42,209 bases of DNA from Omnitrophica bacterium RIFCSPLOWO2_12_FULL_50_11 (GCA_001804315.1 MHFT01000064.1:10574-52782); one strand, 5' to 3'; shown: positions 34,299 to 42,134, counted from the stretch's first letter. The notes: a model not told the origin generated them from the sequence alone. Made by a program: numbers and translations.

Positions 34299-34592
34299 TT
34301 ACCCATACGTCCGCTCCTTGCGCTTGCGGACATCGAAAACCCAGACGATGTGGCTCTTGTCATCGACGTCATAAAGAACCCGATAGTTTCGGATCTTGAG
34401 CCGGTATTGGGCGGCATACTGATAAACGATTAATGGAGGTTTGAGCTTTGGTTCACCCGAAGGACGAGGATGGTCGGCTAAGCCCTCAATTCCTTCCGTA
34501 ATTTCATCCTGAATCTTGGGCGGGATAATTTCGAGGGCTTTGTGGAATTTCTTTTGAATCGCTTCCGAAGGAAAGCGGACGCTATATGTCAC
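34299..34592 (-). CDS. RelE/ParE-family toxin
   Basis: 97 aa. MTYSVRFPSEAIQKKFHKAL opening, LADHPRPSGEPKL, YRLKIRNYRVLYDVDD and HIVWVFDVRKRKERTYG are the standard RelE/ParE landmarks, including the C-terminal basic-aromatic end. Starts at GTG 34592 overlapping the antitoxin stop (GTGA), so translation is coupled. RelE-type members cleave mRNA on the ribosome; ParE-type members poison gyrase. Which one applies is unclear. Confidence 0.88.
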   Translation of the reverse strand: MTYSVRFPSEAIQKKFHKALEIIPPKIQDEITEGIEGLADHPRPSGEPKLKPPLIVYQYAAQYRLKIRNYRVLYDVDDKSHIVWVFDVRKRKERTYG

Positions 34593-34882
34593 ATTCGGGA
34601 TTCTCTGATTTGGTCAAACAAGCGTCTGACAGGAATGCCTTCGGCTCCTGCTTTGATTTCCTTTCTTCCCTCTTGAACGGCTTCAATGGCAGCACGATCT
34701 TGAAACTCATCCAAAACCTCAATTAACTCAACCACGTCCTCGTAAGAGAAAATCACTTTGGTGGGTGTGCCGTGTTCCGTCACCACAATTGCCTTTTTTC
34801 CTTTAAGGCGTTTGGATAAATGCTCTCTTAAATCTCTTACCCCAATATGCTTTGCATTGAGCAACGCTTGAACAACCGTCAT
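34589..34882 (-). CDS. Phd/YefM-type antitoxin
   Basis: 97 aa from ATG 34882 with AGGAGG seven bases upstream. The N-terminal DNA-binding half reads IGVRDLREHLSKRLKGKKAI, then VVTEHGTPTKVIF, the classical Phd/YefM pattern. The acidic C-terminal half wraps the toxin. First gene of the pair. An operator and promoter lie directly upstream. Confidence 0.88.
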   Translation of the reverse strand: MTVVQALLNAKHIGVRDLREHLSKRLKGKKAIVVTEHGTPTKVIFSYEDVVELIEVLDEFQDRAAIEAVQEGRKEIKAGAEGIPVRRLFDQIRESRM

Positions 34883-34898
34883 AAGGCAACCTCCTAAA

Positions 34899-34952
34899 AT
34901 GTAGCATCATTTGTGACTACATAAAGATACTCGATCAAGGAGCCAATGTCAA
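34899..34952 (-). promoter_or_regulatory. Promoter and operator of the Phd/RelE operon
   Basis: TTGACA (34952-34947), 17-base spacer, TATCTT (34929-34924) on the minus strand. Right behind the -10 is a palindrome ATGTAG (34899-34904)/CTACAT (34917-34922) that covers the start point, a typical site for antitoxin autorepression. Confidence 0.65.
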
Positions 34953-35165
34953 GGCTGTCTTCCCTGAATCCTAGGGGTGAAATCGTAACGCACCTAAATT
35001 GTAACTTTTAGTATTTTGACCAAACGGGTGTCTGTGCTGGTGTCCGTGCCGTAGCCAAGAATAGCCAAAAATCACAAAAAGGCTACAAACGTACAAGGTG
35101 GGTTAAGTGATTGATTTTTAAGGGACTTTCTTTGATTTCAATGACTTACGGAAAATTCCCAGACG
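34953..35165. other. Non-coding island end, probable former attachment/integrase flank
   Basis: No gene seen. The stretch has the look of DNA next to tRNA-integrated elements (GTGTCTGTGCTGGTGTCCGT; GCCGTAGCCAAGAATAGCCA), but no integrase is left. This reading is by resemblance only. Confidence 0.3.
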
Positions 35166-35365
35166 TGCTCCCAAAGCAGGTGCTCTAAGCCCTCGCCACA
35201 CAGCGGAGCAGTGCCGCAGAGCAGCTTGTGCTGCTCTGGCAGGCAAAGCTTGGCGAGTCCGTCCAAAAATCCACCAGACTGATGAGCGGATTCGCCGCGC
35301 CGTGTGGCGAAAACTTTGTAGACGAGTCTCCGCCAAAATACGTGGCGGAAACTGAGCTACGCCCC
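35166..35365 (-). pseudogene. tRNA-Pro 5'-half remnant, split by an insertion
   Basis: 35166-35191 is identical over 26 bases to 32882-32907 (anticodon arm and part of the D arm of tRNA-Pro). 35352-35365 is identical over 14 bases to 32910-32923 (acceptor 5' strand). The 3' half (T arm) is absent. Between the two pieces lies 160 bp of foreign sequence replacing two bases of the D loop. Same orientation as the intact gene 2.3 kb away. Confidence 0.85.
35192..35351. repeat. 160-bp structured insertion in the tRNA remnant
   Basis: Made of three successive stem-loops. CTCGCCA (35192-35198) faces TGGCGAG near 35258, with AGAGCAGC/GCTGCTCT nested inside. A middle part holds GCCGTGTGGCG. TCCGCCA/TGGCGGA closes the right end. 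It shares the TCCGCC...GGCGGAAAC core with 32781-32842, so it belongs to a dispersed palindromic family. Confidence 0.65.
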
Positions 35366-35378
35366 AGCAGAAATGAAC

Positions 35379-35777
35379 TTAGGGCAGAGGAATCAGGTTA
35401 TCGTTTTCGTCGTAGGTGTAACGAGGACTACCGTTGTCCTTGTGAATACGGATGTCCACGAGGCCGAATTTCCCGCCAAGATCTTCGACGTCAAAATCCA
35501 AATCCAGAAGGTCTCCTGTCTGAACGTCCTTCATATCCGTACAGGAATAATAGTAGTCGCCGGTTTTTCCGACCCGTTCATGTACTCGAACGAGCTCAAG
35601 ACGCCTCAATCCACCCGTGCGCGGATCCACGATCGCAAAAGCTCCCTGAAGTTTCTCCTGCTGAGCAAGGTAAGCGCGAATGAACTCGCGAAGCATTTCC
35701 GGACTTGGTTCCGCATACGTCACAGTGGGATGGACGCCGCTCAATAATACCGCTAGCAGCACCACTACAAAACGATT
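35379..35777 (-). CDS. Small secreted protein of unknown function
   Basis: 132 aa from ATG 35777, giving signal peptide MNRFVVVLLAVLLSGVHPTV with cleavage near TYAEPS. The mature part has a helical start (MLREFIRAYLAQQEKLQGAF) and a beta-rich end (YYYSCTDMKDVQTGDLLDLD, FGLVDIRIHKDNGSPRYTYD). One Cys. It is third in a minus-strand operon after the transglutaminase-like gene and the His-rich small protein (22-base gap). Not recognised. Confidence 0.65.
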   Translation of the reverse strand, partial: NRFVVVLLAVLLSGVHPTVTYAEPSPEMLREFIRAYLAQQEKLQGAFAIVDPRTGGLRRLELVRVHERVGKTGDYYYSCTDMKDVQTGDLLDLDFDVEDLGGKFGLVDIRIHKDNGSPRYTYDENDNLIPLP

Positions 35778-35799
35778 CATGGACACCAATGACGTCATC

Positions 35800-36042
35800 T
35801 TACAGTTTCGCTGCGATGTCCCTGAGCTGTTGTGCCAGCTCCGGATGTTCATCATTCAGTTCGTCTGCGGCGGCTAAGAGGATATCCGCGTCAGATTTTT
35901 CCCCTTCCATCATGGCACCGACATGCTCTTCACCTCCGTGTTCCTGACCACCGTGCTCGGCAGCGAGCAACGCCGGAACGCACCATACAGACATGCCCAC
36001 AGCGAAAAACAAAATTGCTATAGCTGATGACCACTTCTTCAT
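35800..36042 (-). CDS. Small secreted His/Glu/Gly-rich protein
   Basis: 80 aa. Signal peptide (WSSAIAILFFAVGMSVW ... LLAAEH), then EHGGQEHGGEEHVG, a histidine- and acid-rich stretch that could bind metal ions, then a short acidic helical tail (DILLAAADELNDEHPELAQQ). Starts four bases after the transglutaminase-like gene ends, so it is cotranscribed. Metal binding is inferred from composition only. Confidence 0.6.
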   Translation of the reverse strand: MKKWSSAIAILFFAVGMSVWCVPALLAAEHGGQEHGGEEHVGAMMEGEKSDADILLAAADELNDEHPELAQQLRDIAAKL

Positions 36043-36046
36043 TTTC

Positions 36047-37081
36047 TTACTCCTCCTTTTTTTTAAAGTGAAAATCCGTCTCGATTTTAGCTTGAACGGC
36101 TTGACCGTCTACCTCGACATAGGGATAAAAAAGAATATTCACCGGCTCACCAGATTGTTGAGGAACCAGAGAGATATCCCGTCCCACACTGATCAAAAAC
36201 TTGTTCGTACTAAAATTGGCAAAGTAGGCGTCTTGCAATTCCGGATCTTTCCAAGCCTCCGAAACATCCACCGGCTGCCACCCTTTCCGGGGCTCATAAA
36301 ATTCCGCCCAGCAATGGTAGCCAGGAATATTTCCTTCCTCTTGATCTGGAATCATAAGGCCGATCTTAAATCGCGCCGGGATATGAGAAGCGTGCGACAT
36401 GGAAACAAAGAGCGAATGGAAATCGGTACAGTTTCCCCTTCCCAAAAGACAAACACGCGCTGTGTCCCCACGTCCCCATCCTGGCGTTTTCTTATCATAC
36501 ACGACATTGGCGATCACGTGTTCATAAATGGCGCGTGCTTTAGCGATGACGTTCGTTTGGCCCTTCGTCGATTCCCGAGCTCGCCGGACCACATCGTCAT
36601 TAATGATCATCAAACGGCTCGGCGTTAAATACTTCTCGAGGGTATCCTCCTTGTTCCTCCGATAAAACTCATCTCGCGATACCTCGGCCACATATTGAAT
36701 AGAAAAATCGATGGACGCCGGCAACGGCGGTTTAAGTTCGAAATAAGCAATTTCATTTCCATAAATCGGATCCTTCGTCGTCTGAAACTGGCGAGGCAGT
36801 TTAATGTCCCGTTCTAAAACCTTTTGCCCGGAGTGATCTGAAGCAAGGGGAATCCAGACTCTTACCTTTTTCGCATCACCCGCCTCGAGCAGAATCTTGC
36901 CTGCATAAGTGACTTCAAAAGATTGCGGCAACCAGGGCGCTTCCGCACACAACCGGTGATTCCATAATCCAATGGCCGCTCCTGCGAACACGACACTCGC
37001 AAAAATGGCAGTGACTACCGTGATTCGATTGCTCACGTCACGTCCTTTGCCTCTATCTGACCCATTTCCTAAACGGCGCAC
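36047..37081 (-). CDS. Secreted/anchored transglutaminase-like protease
   Basis: 344 aa in the longest frame; a GTG at 37036 after AAAGGA gives a better signal/anchor (SNRITVVTAIFASVVFAGAA) and may be the real start. The transglutaminase-like fold (residues about 190-280) has the Cys in GRGNCTDFHSLF, the His in GYHCWAEFY and the Asp in GWQPVDVSEAW, the full triad. An N-terminal Ig-like part (VRVWIPLASDHSGQKVLERD) precedes it. Secreted members act as peptidases or cross-link proteins. First in an operon with two small secreted proteins. Confidence 0.88.
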   Translation of the reverse strand: MRRLGNGSDRGKGRDVSNRITVVTAIFASVVFAGAAIGLWNHRLCAEAPWLPQSFEVTYAGKILLEAGDAKKVRVWIPLASDHSGQKVLERDIKLPRQFQTTKDPIYGNEIAYFELKPPLPASIDFSIQYVAEVSRDEFYRRNKEDTLEKYLTPSRLMIINDDVVRRARESTKGQTNVIAKARAIYEHVIANVVYDKKTPGWGRGDTARVCLLGRGNCTDFHSLFVSMSHASHIPARFKIGLMIPDQEEGNIPGYHCWAEFYEPRKGWQPVDVSEAWKDPELQDAYFANFSTNKFLISVGRDISLVPQQSGEPVNILFYPYVEVDGQAVQAKIETDFHFKKKEE

Positions 37082-37216
37082 TTATGAATGCCTGAGCAGA
37101 CAAAAAGTCTCTCGCCATTCCTTCTGACCTAACCTTTCATCTCTACTCGTTTGAGTTCCCGGAAAGTGCCGAATATTCTATCCCAAAGGAGGAAAATCGT
37201 GGAGAAATTTCCGTGA

Positions 37217-38650
37217 TCACTTTCCTCTCCTCCAGGTGTGAATCTTCCCCAGTAAATGAAGTAAGCGCTGCGGTGCATGCGCTTTTTTCCAAGCACCCGC
37301 GGCATACTTGTTCGCTTCTGCCATCGTAGGATAAATGTGAACGGTACTTAAAATGTGATTTAACCCGAACCCATATTTTCGCGCAAACACAAATTCAGGC
37401 AAGAAATCGCCGGCATGATAGCCGCAGATCGTGACGCCAAGAATCTGATCCTGGCCCGGCTTTGTGAGGACCTTCACGGTTCCGCGGTCTTCCTCATCCG
37501 TCATGGCGCGATCAAGCTCTTCCAACGGATAAGTCGTTACTTCGTACGGAATATTCTTTGCTTTTGCTTCTTTCTCGTTCAGTCCCACACGGGCAATTTC
37601 CGGGTCTGTGTACGTACACCAGGGAATCGTGGTTAAATCCACCTTAAATTTCTTAAGCGGCTGAAACAATGCATTCACCGCACAATACCACGCTTGATGC
37701 GATGCCATGTGCGTAAATTGATAAGGGCTCGTCACGTCCCCGCAGGCAAATATGTTTTTCACTTTTGTCCGGCTGTACGCGTCAACTTCGACCGCCCCCT
37801 GAGCATTAAATGTGACTCCTAATTCTTCCAGTCCGAATCCTTTGCTCGCGGGTTTTCTCCCGACCGCGGCCAACATCTGGTCAAATTCGATCTGTTCGCT
37901 TCGGCCCTCTCGTTCAATGACAAGAAATCTTTTACCATTTCGGGTGATCACTTCACGAGGGCTCGTATTTAATCTTAACTCGATGCCTTCATCACGAAAG
38001 CGTTTCTCCAAGATTTTGACAATTTCATCGTCTTCGCGATGAAGGAGCTGCGAAGCCCGTTGGATCTGAATCACTTGGGTTCCAAGACGCTGAAAACATT
38101 GACCCAATTCACAACCGATCGGCCCTCCTCCTAAGACGACCAATCGTTTCGGCTGGTCGCGCAGTTGCCAAATATTATTCGTGTGGAGCACGTTGATGGC
38201 CTCGAGTCCCGGCAGTTTCGGAATTTCAGGAGCTCCGCCTGTCGCCACAATCATGCTCTTGGTCGTAAGCACCTTTCCGTCCACTTTCACTTGATGCGGT
38301 GACACAATCCGGGCTTCGCCTTTGATGCAATCCACACCCAAAGCGGTGAAACGTTGAACGGAATCGTGAGGTTCTATTTTTCTGATGACACGTTGTACGC
38401 GTTCCATCACTTCGGCAAAATCGAATTGTGCGCTTGCGTGAGCGAGGCCAAACTCTTTATGGCGCCTGATGTGAGAAAGTAACGTGGCTGTCCGGATGAA
38501 CGCTTTCGAAGGAACGCATCCGGTGTTGAGGCAATCGCCGCCCATCTTATGCTTTTCGATCAACGCGACCTTTGCCCTCAAAATGGCGCAAATATAAGCG
38601 GAGACCAATCCGCCGGAACCGGCTCCAATGACGACAACGTTGTAATCCAT
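37217..38650 (-). CDS. Pyridine nucleotide-disulfide oxidoreductase (mercuric-reductase/dihydrolipoamide-dehydrogenase type)
   Basis: 477 aa. FAD-binding GAGSGG near the N-terminus, redox-active disulfide GGDCLNTGCVPSK (residues about 38-50), NAD(P)-binding VVLGGGPIGCELG, second FAD motif NIFACGDVT and C-terminal dimerisation domain. The C-terminal position that is usually HxHPT in dihydrolipoamide dehydrogenases reads HIYPTMAEA, closer to mercuric-reductase-like paralogues of unknown substrate. No N-terminal metal-binding domain and no mer genes nearby. It lies 55 bases downstream of the TVP38-type gene, a frequent pairing in bacteria. Confidence 0.9.
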   Translation of the reverse strand: MDYNVVVIGAGSGGLVSAYICAILRAKVALIEKHKMGGDCLNTGCVPSKAFIRTATLLSHIRRHKEFGLAHASAQFDFAEVMERVQRVIRKIEPHDSVQRFTALGVDCIKGEARIVSPHQVKVDGKVLTTKSMIVATGGAPEIPKLPGLEAINVLHTNNIWQLRDQPKRLVVLGGGPIGCELGQCFQRLGTQVIQIQRASQLLHREDDEIVKILEKRFRDEGIELRLNTSPREVITRNGKRFLVIEREGRSEQIEFDQMLAAVGRKPASKGFGLEELGVTFNAQGAVEVDAYSRTKVKNIFACGDVTSPYQFTHMASHQAWYCAVNALFQPLKKFKVDLTTIPWCTYTDPEIARVGLNEKEAKAKNIPYEVTTYPLEELDRAMTDEEDRGTVKVLTKPGQDQILGVTICGYHAGDFLPEFVFARKYGFGLNHILSTVHIYPTMAEANKYAAGAWKKAHAPQRLLHLLGKIHTWRRGK

Positions 38651-38659
38651 TTAGGTCTT

Positions 38660-38750
38660 CATCGCGAGATCCTTCGCGGAGCCTGCCTTGAGCCGCCGCT
38701 TGACTCAGGATGAGCCATCAGACTCTCTTAAAAGAACTCCGCGATGGCTC
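38660..38750. repeat. Dispersed composite palindromic repeat, copy 5
   Basis: Contains GAGATCCTTCGCGG, GACTCAGGATGAGCC and the hairpin GAGCCATC (38712-38719)/GATGGCTC (38743-38750), with an AGAGTTCTTTT-type loop. It overlaps the last 15 or so codons of the TVP38-type gene, which therefore ends in repeat-encoded residues (LSHRGVLLRESDGSS). Confidence 0.75.
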
Positions 38751-39433
38751 AATTTTTTAAGGATCGACGGAAGAAACGAAAGTGTCATGAGTAAAACACC
38801 CGCGATGCCGAGATTCAAAAAGGCCTTTTGACTTGCGCCCGTTACCCCTCTTAAAAGCGCGTCTGCAAAATAGGTGTAAATGAAGCAAGCGGGAATCATT
38901 CCAACGAGAGAAGCCAGAAGGTAATCACCGAACCGGACCGAGGAGAAGCCCGCACCGAAGTTAAGGCCGTTAAAGGGAACGAGCGGGATCAGTCTTAAAC
39001 GGAAAATCGTTTTAAAACCTGATTCTTTGATTTTCTCGTCAAACGATGCAAGTTTTCTGCCTTTTACAAGACGTTCGATGAAATCCCGCCCCAAGAATCT
39101 TGCCATGAGGAACGCAAGCGATGCGCCAATATTTGCACCGATGAGATTGTAAAGCGTTCCGAACCACACACCGAAGATCGCACCGCCCGTTAGCGTCAAG
39201 ACTGATCCCGGAACCGCGAAAACGCATCCAATCCCGTAAATCAAAATAAAAATGAGCGGCCCCCACCACTCCTCTTTCACTCGGCCAAAAAAAGCAAGCA
39301 AGTTCTCCTTTGAGGAATATTGAGAAAGCGGAGAAAACTTAAAGAGGAGAATGAAAACCGCCAAAATTGCGATCAACAACAATAATTTAACGGTCGCTTG
39401 ATTTACGCCTCCTCCTTTCTTACCGCCTGTCAT
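38705..39433 (-). CDS. TVP38/TMEM64 (DedA/SNARE-associated) family membrane protein
   Basis: 242 aa with about six hydrophobic segments. The central domain carries the family signature: CVFAVPGSVLTLTGGAIFG, then GASLAFLMARFLGRDF, LRLIPLVPFNGLNFGAG and FIYTYFADALL. The family is implicated in membrane transport and lipid scrambling; substrate unknown. The C-terminal tail is encoded by a dispersed repeat. Precedes the flavoprotein gene on the same strand. Confidence 0.9.
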   Translation of the reverse strand: MTGGKKGGGVNQATVKLLLLIAILAVFILLFKFSPLSQYSSKENLLAFFGRVKEEWWGPLIFILIYGIGCVFAVPGSVLTLTGGAIFGVWFGTLYNLIGANIGASLAFLMARFLGRDFIERLVKGRKLASFDEKIKESGFKTIFRLRLIPLVPFNGLNFGAGFSSVRFGDYLLASLVGMIPACFIYTYFADALLRGVTGASQKAFLNLGIAGVLLMTLSFLPSILKKLSHRGVLLRESDGSS

Positions 39434-39531
39434 TTAAGGTCCCATCCTAATTTGAGATATTCGATCTCACAATGACCGTGTTCAGAATGCGCTCTGCAAA
39501 TAAACCACAAGACGCAGTAGCGCAGCGAGTC

Positions 39532-40305
39532 TTACTGAATGTTCGAAATGTCATTCAGTCGGGCGTCGCGTGGCAGATAAGCGAGCTGATATCGGCCTGT
39601 GTTCAGAAAAAGTCGCTTCGCTGGATCGCGCGAATGATGAAGGATAAAACCAATCACACTCGCCTCCGCTTCTGAAAGATAAGAGGGTGGATCGAGCGAA
39701 CCGAAATTAAGGATGAAATCGGATCCGAAGTCTTGAAACAAAGGTGACACGTAAATTTTTCGTTCACCGACGATGATGCGATTCGACCGACCGTCATCTA
39801 CAAAGATCTGCGAGACCCGATCCAGTTGCTCGTCCAATCGATCTCCCCGAAAGGCTTCTCCAAGCAACCGAGGCGAATCCATTCGACCAGATACGAGAGC
39901 AACTAAAACTCGTTCATCTCGAAACCCTCGGCGCAGCACGTGGTCTCTGAGTTCGATGAGACTGAAATAATCCCCAATCGCTCTGATCGTCCGCGTTTCA
40001 TAGACCGCCGGGATTTCTTCAATGCTTGCGACCGGATAGTCATCCAAAATAATGCGGATCACACTCGCATGGTATAGATTTACCCAAAACGCAATCCGTT
40101 CTTCACGGCCTAGCTCACTCAGCGCGCTGACCGAAAATGTCTCGAGCTCTCTGAGGTAACCATCGAGCAAATCCCGGTTGCTCGCAAGTGATTTGTAATC
40201 CACGCGACCGTCTTGGACAAATCGACTCAACAGATAGTCCCACTTGGAATGGTCAAACTCTTGGTCAGCAACAACGGTGGTGGCACAAAAAAGAAGGCTT
40301 CCCAT
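39532..40305 (-). CDS. DUF547 domain protein
   Basis: 257 aa. DUF547 landmarks: DHSKWDYLLSRFVQDGRVDY, then KSLASNRDLLDGYLREL, ERIAFWVNLYHASVIRIIL, and ESLGE-like LIELRDHVLRRGF. The first residues (MGSLLFCATTVVADQ) look like the back half of a signal peptide. The in-frame codons upstream encode RRSVCFCL but offer no start codon and lie inside a long hairpin. The real start is therefore uncertain; ATG 40305 is the only canonical choice. Function of the family is unknown. Confidence 0.78.
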   Translation of the reverse strand: MGSLLFCATTVVADQEFDHSKWDYLLSRFVQDGRVDYKSLASNRDLLDGYLRELETFSVSALSELGREERIAFWVNLYHASVIRIILDDYPVASIEEIPAVYETRTIRAIGDYFSLIELRDHVLRRGFRDERVLVALVSGRMDSPRLLGEAFRGDRLDEQLDRVSQIFVDDGRSNRIIVGERKIYVSPLFQDFGSDFILNFGSLDPPSYLSEAEASVIGFILHHSRDPAKRLFLNTGRYQLAYLPRDARLNDISNIQ

Positions 40306-40309
40306 TAAA

Positions 40310-40351
40310 CAAAAGCAGACACTCCTCCGAAAGGAGGACTGTCTGCTTTTG
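40310..40351 (-). terminator. Long hairpin between the 40377 gene and the DUF547 gene
   Basis: Nineteen-base arms with one mismatch (CAAAAGCAGACA.TCCTCC/GGAGGA.TGTCTGCTTTTG) and a four-base loop, followed by TTT on the minus strand. Probably an intrinsic terminator for the upstream trxB operon, placed five bases before the DUF547 start. The GGAGG of the descending arm is 18 bases from that ATG, too far for a normal ribosome site. Confidence 0.65.
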
Positions 40352-40376
40352 TTATTCTTTTCCTTGGATGGCTCCC

Positions 40377-40688
40377 TTAAAATTGGATGCCGTTTCGTTT
40401 CAGAAAATCGCGGTCCTCGCGCGTGAGTCCGAACTCAAGCGCATCTCCTTCTTCCGGAGACTGTGCTTCGTGGCTTCGATTCATGTAGGTTTCGTACATT
40501 TCATTTAACTCATCCATCTCTTCGTTCGTCATCGGCGCCAAAGTCAAAAAACAAAGGTTTAAGCTAATCCCGTTTTGCTTCATCATCTTGGCAAGCTGCT
40601 CAGAACCTTTTGGATGCTTCTTCAAAATCTTTCCCAGCAACTGCAGCAATTTTTCGATGTCAGGATCAAAATGGTTCCCATACTCCAT
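40377..40688 (-). CDS. Small helical protein of unknown function
   Basis: 103 aa, soluble, helical: IEKLLQLLGKILKKHPKGSE, then QLAKMMKQNGISLNLCFLTL and an acidic helix with MTNEEMDELNEMYETYM. No known motif. Starts 15 bases after trxB, with GAGGTGA upstream, so it is the third gene of the BFN-trxB operon. Possibly a regulator or partner of the redox gene; not recognised. Confidence 0.65.
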   Translation of the reverse strand: MEYGNHFDPDIEKLLQLLGKILKKHPKGSEQLAKMMKQNGISLNLCFLTLAPMTNEEMDELNEMYETYMNRSHEAQSPEEGDALEFGLTREDRDFLKRNGIQF

Positions 40689-40703
40689 GAACCGTCACCT
40701 CCT

Positions 40704-41639
40704 CTATTTCTTCGATACAAGATCCAATTGTTCCAAATACGCCTGCGCTGCCAAAGCGGCTTCGCACCCTTCGCCGCACGCGGAAACAAGCTGCTTCACG
40801 GCACCAGCACGCACCTCACCTGCCGCGAACACACCTGAAACCGATGTCTCAAGCTTGTCACTCGTCTTAACGTAACCTTTTTCATCCAATTCAACAAATC
40901 CCTTCAAAAATTCCGTGGCTGGGACATGGCCGATAAAAATAAAGATGCCGCCCGTTTTCAAGTCGTTCTCCTCACCTGTTCGCACATTTTTGAGCCGCAC
41001 GTTCTCCACTTTGTTCTTCCCTTCGATCCGTGTGACGACCGTATCCCAAACGAAGCGGAACTTCGGGTTTTCGCGTGCCCGATCCTGAAGAATCGGACTG
41101 GCCCGAAGTTTTCCGCGCCGATGAACGACGCTGAGACCGTTCACAAACCGCGTCAGGAACAGTCCTTCCTGCAAAGCTGAATCGCCGCCTCCTACGACAA
41201 CAACCTCCTTGTTCTTAAAGAACGCGCCGTCGCAAGTCGCACAGTACGAAACGCCGCGACCGGTCAATTCGCGTTCCCCGGGAACTCCCAACATCCGAAA
41301 AGAAGCGCCAGTCGCAAGGATGATCGATCTCATCTGGTAGCTTCCCTGAGCCGTGTTGACTTGAAATCCGCCATTTTGCTTTTCAATCAATTTGACTTCT
41401 TCATAGCGCACTTCGGTCCCATACCGTTTCGCTTGCTCTTCCATCCGCTTCGAAATATCAAGACCTGTAATCCCTTCTGGAAAACCGGGATAATTTTCGA
41501 CCATATCGGTAAGTGCAATCTGCCCGCCCGGCGTTTGTTTTTCAAGCAGGAGCGTCGTCAACTTAGCGCGAGAGGTGTAAATAGCCGCCGTAAAACCTGC
41601 ACCGCCACCTCCAACAATCAGGACATCGTATGAAACCAT
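40704..41639 (-). CDS. trxB: Thioredoxin reductase
   Basis: 311 aa, normal length. FAD motif GGGGAGFTAAIYTSRA, the redox disulfide CATCDG (residues about 133-138), NADPH motif GGGDSALQEGLFL and C-terminal FAD motif GVFAAGEVRAG. It reduces thioredoxin with NADPH in the cytoplasm. Second gene in the minus-strand unit BFN protein, trxB, small helical protein (17 and 15 bases apart). Confidence 0.95.
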   Translation of the reverse strand: MVSYDVLIVGGGGAGFTAAIYTSRAKLTTLLLEKQTPGGQIALTDMVENYPGFPEGITGLDISKRMEEQAKRYGTEVRYEEVKLIEKQNGGFQVNTAQGSYQMRSIILATGASFRMLGVPGERELTGRGVSYCATCDGAFFKNKEVVVVGGGDSALQEGLFLTRFVNGLSVVHRRGKLRASPILQDRARENPKFRFVWDTVVTRIEGKNKVENVRLKNVRTGEENDLKTGGIFIFIGHVPATEFLKGFVELDEKGYVKTSDKLETSVSGVFAAGEVRAGAVKQLVSACGEGCEAALAAQAYLEQLDLVSKK

Positions 41640-41656
41640 CGATGGAGGGTTCGATC

Positions 41657-42058
41657 CTATTCGCTTGCCCCAGCTTGCTTCAACACTTCCTCAGACACAT
41701 AAATCGGCGCATTGGCCCGCAACGCTAACGCAATGCTGTCCGACGGCCTTGCGTCTACCTGGATGTCGCTCGCTCCGTTACGTGTCAGCACCAACTTGGC
41801 ATAAAAAGTATTTTGCTCTAGCCGATCCACATGGATTTCCTTCAGCCGCGCCCCGAGCTGCTCAATTGATCGAAGTAAGAGGTCATGCGTGAGCGGACGG
41901 GGAGGCTCAAGGCCGCTCAGCTTCAGTTTGATCGCGTTGATTTCTGCCATCCCAATCACGACTGGCAAAAGCCGTGATCCTGATTGTTCTTTCAGGACAA
42001 TAACCTGTTCACTTCGATTCTCATCTATTTTAATCTTACTTAAAACCATCTCTACCAT
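41657..42058 (-). CDS. Bifunctional nuclease domain (DUF151/BFN) protein
   Basis: 133 aa from ATG 42058 with AAGGAGA eight bases upstream. Family landmarks: LLPVVIGMAEINAIKLKLSG, RPLTHDLL, then FYAKLVLTRNG and IQVDARPSDSIALALRANAP with IYVSEEVL. BFN-type proteins have been reported as DNases/RNases in plants, while bacterial members are uncharacterised. First gene of the trxB operon. Confidence 0.92.
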   Translation of the reverse strand: MVEMVLSKIKIDENRSEQVIVLKEQSGSRLLPVVIGMAEINAIKLKLSGLEPPRPLTHDLLLRSIEQLGARLKEIHVDRLEQNTFYAKLVLTRNGASDIQVDARPSDSIALALRANAPIYVSEEVLKQAGASE

Positions 42059-42134
42059 CAGTGTTTCTCCTTGCTCAGGATACCCAGAGGTTGATCGGCA
42101 AGGTGATTCGGCAGGTTCCGTTATGCTCTAACCC

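Noticed and set aside
35118-35336. 72-codon minus-strand ORF as a gene
   Set aside because: It lies across the tRNA-Pro remnant and the structured insertion, has no ribosome site and no protein-like sequence.
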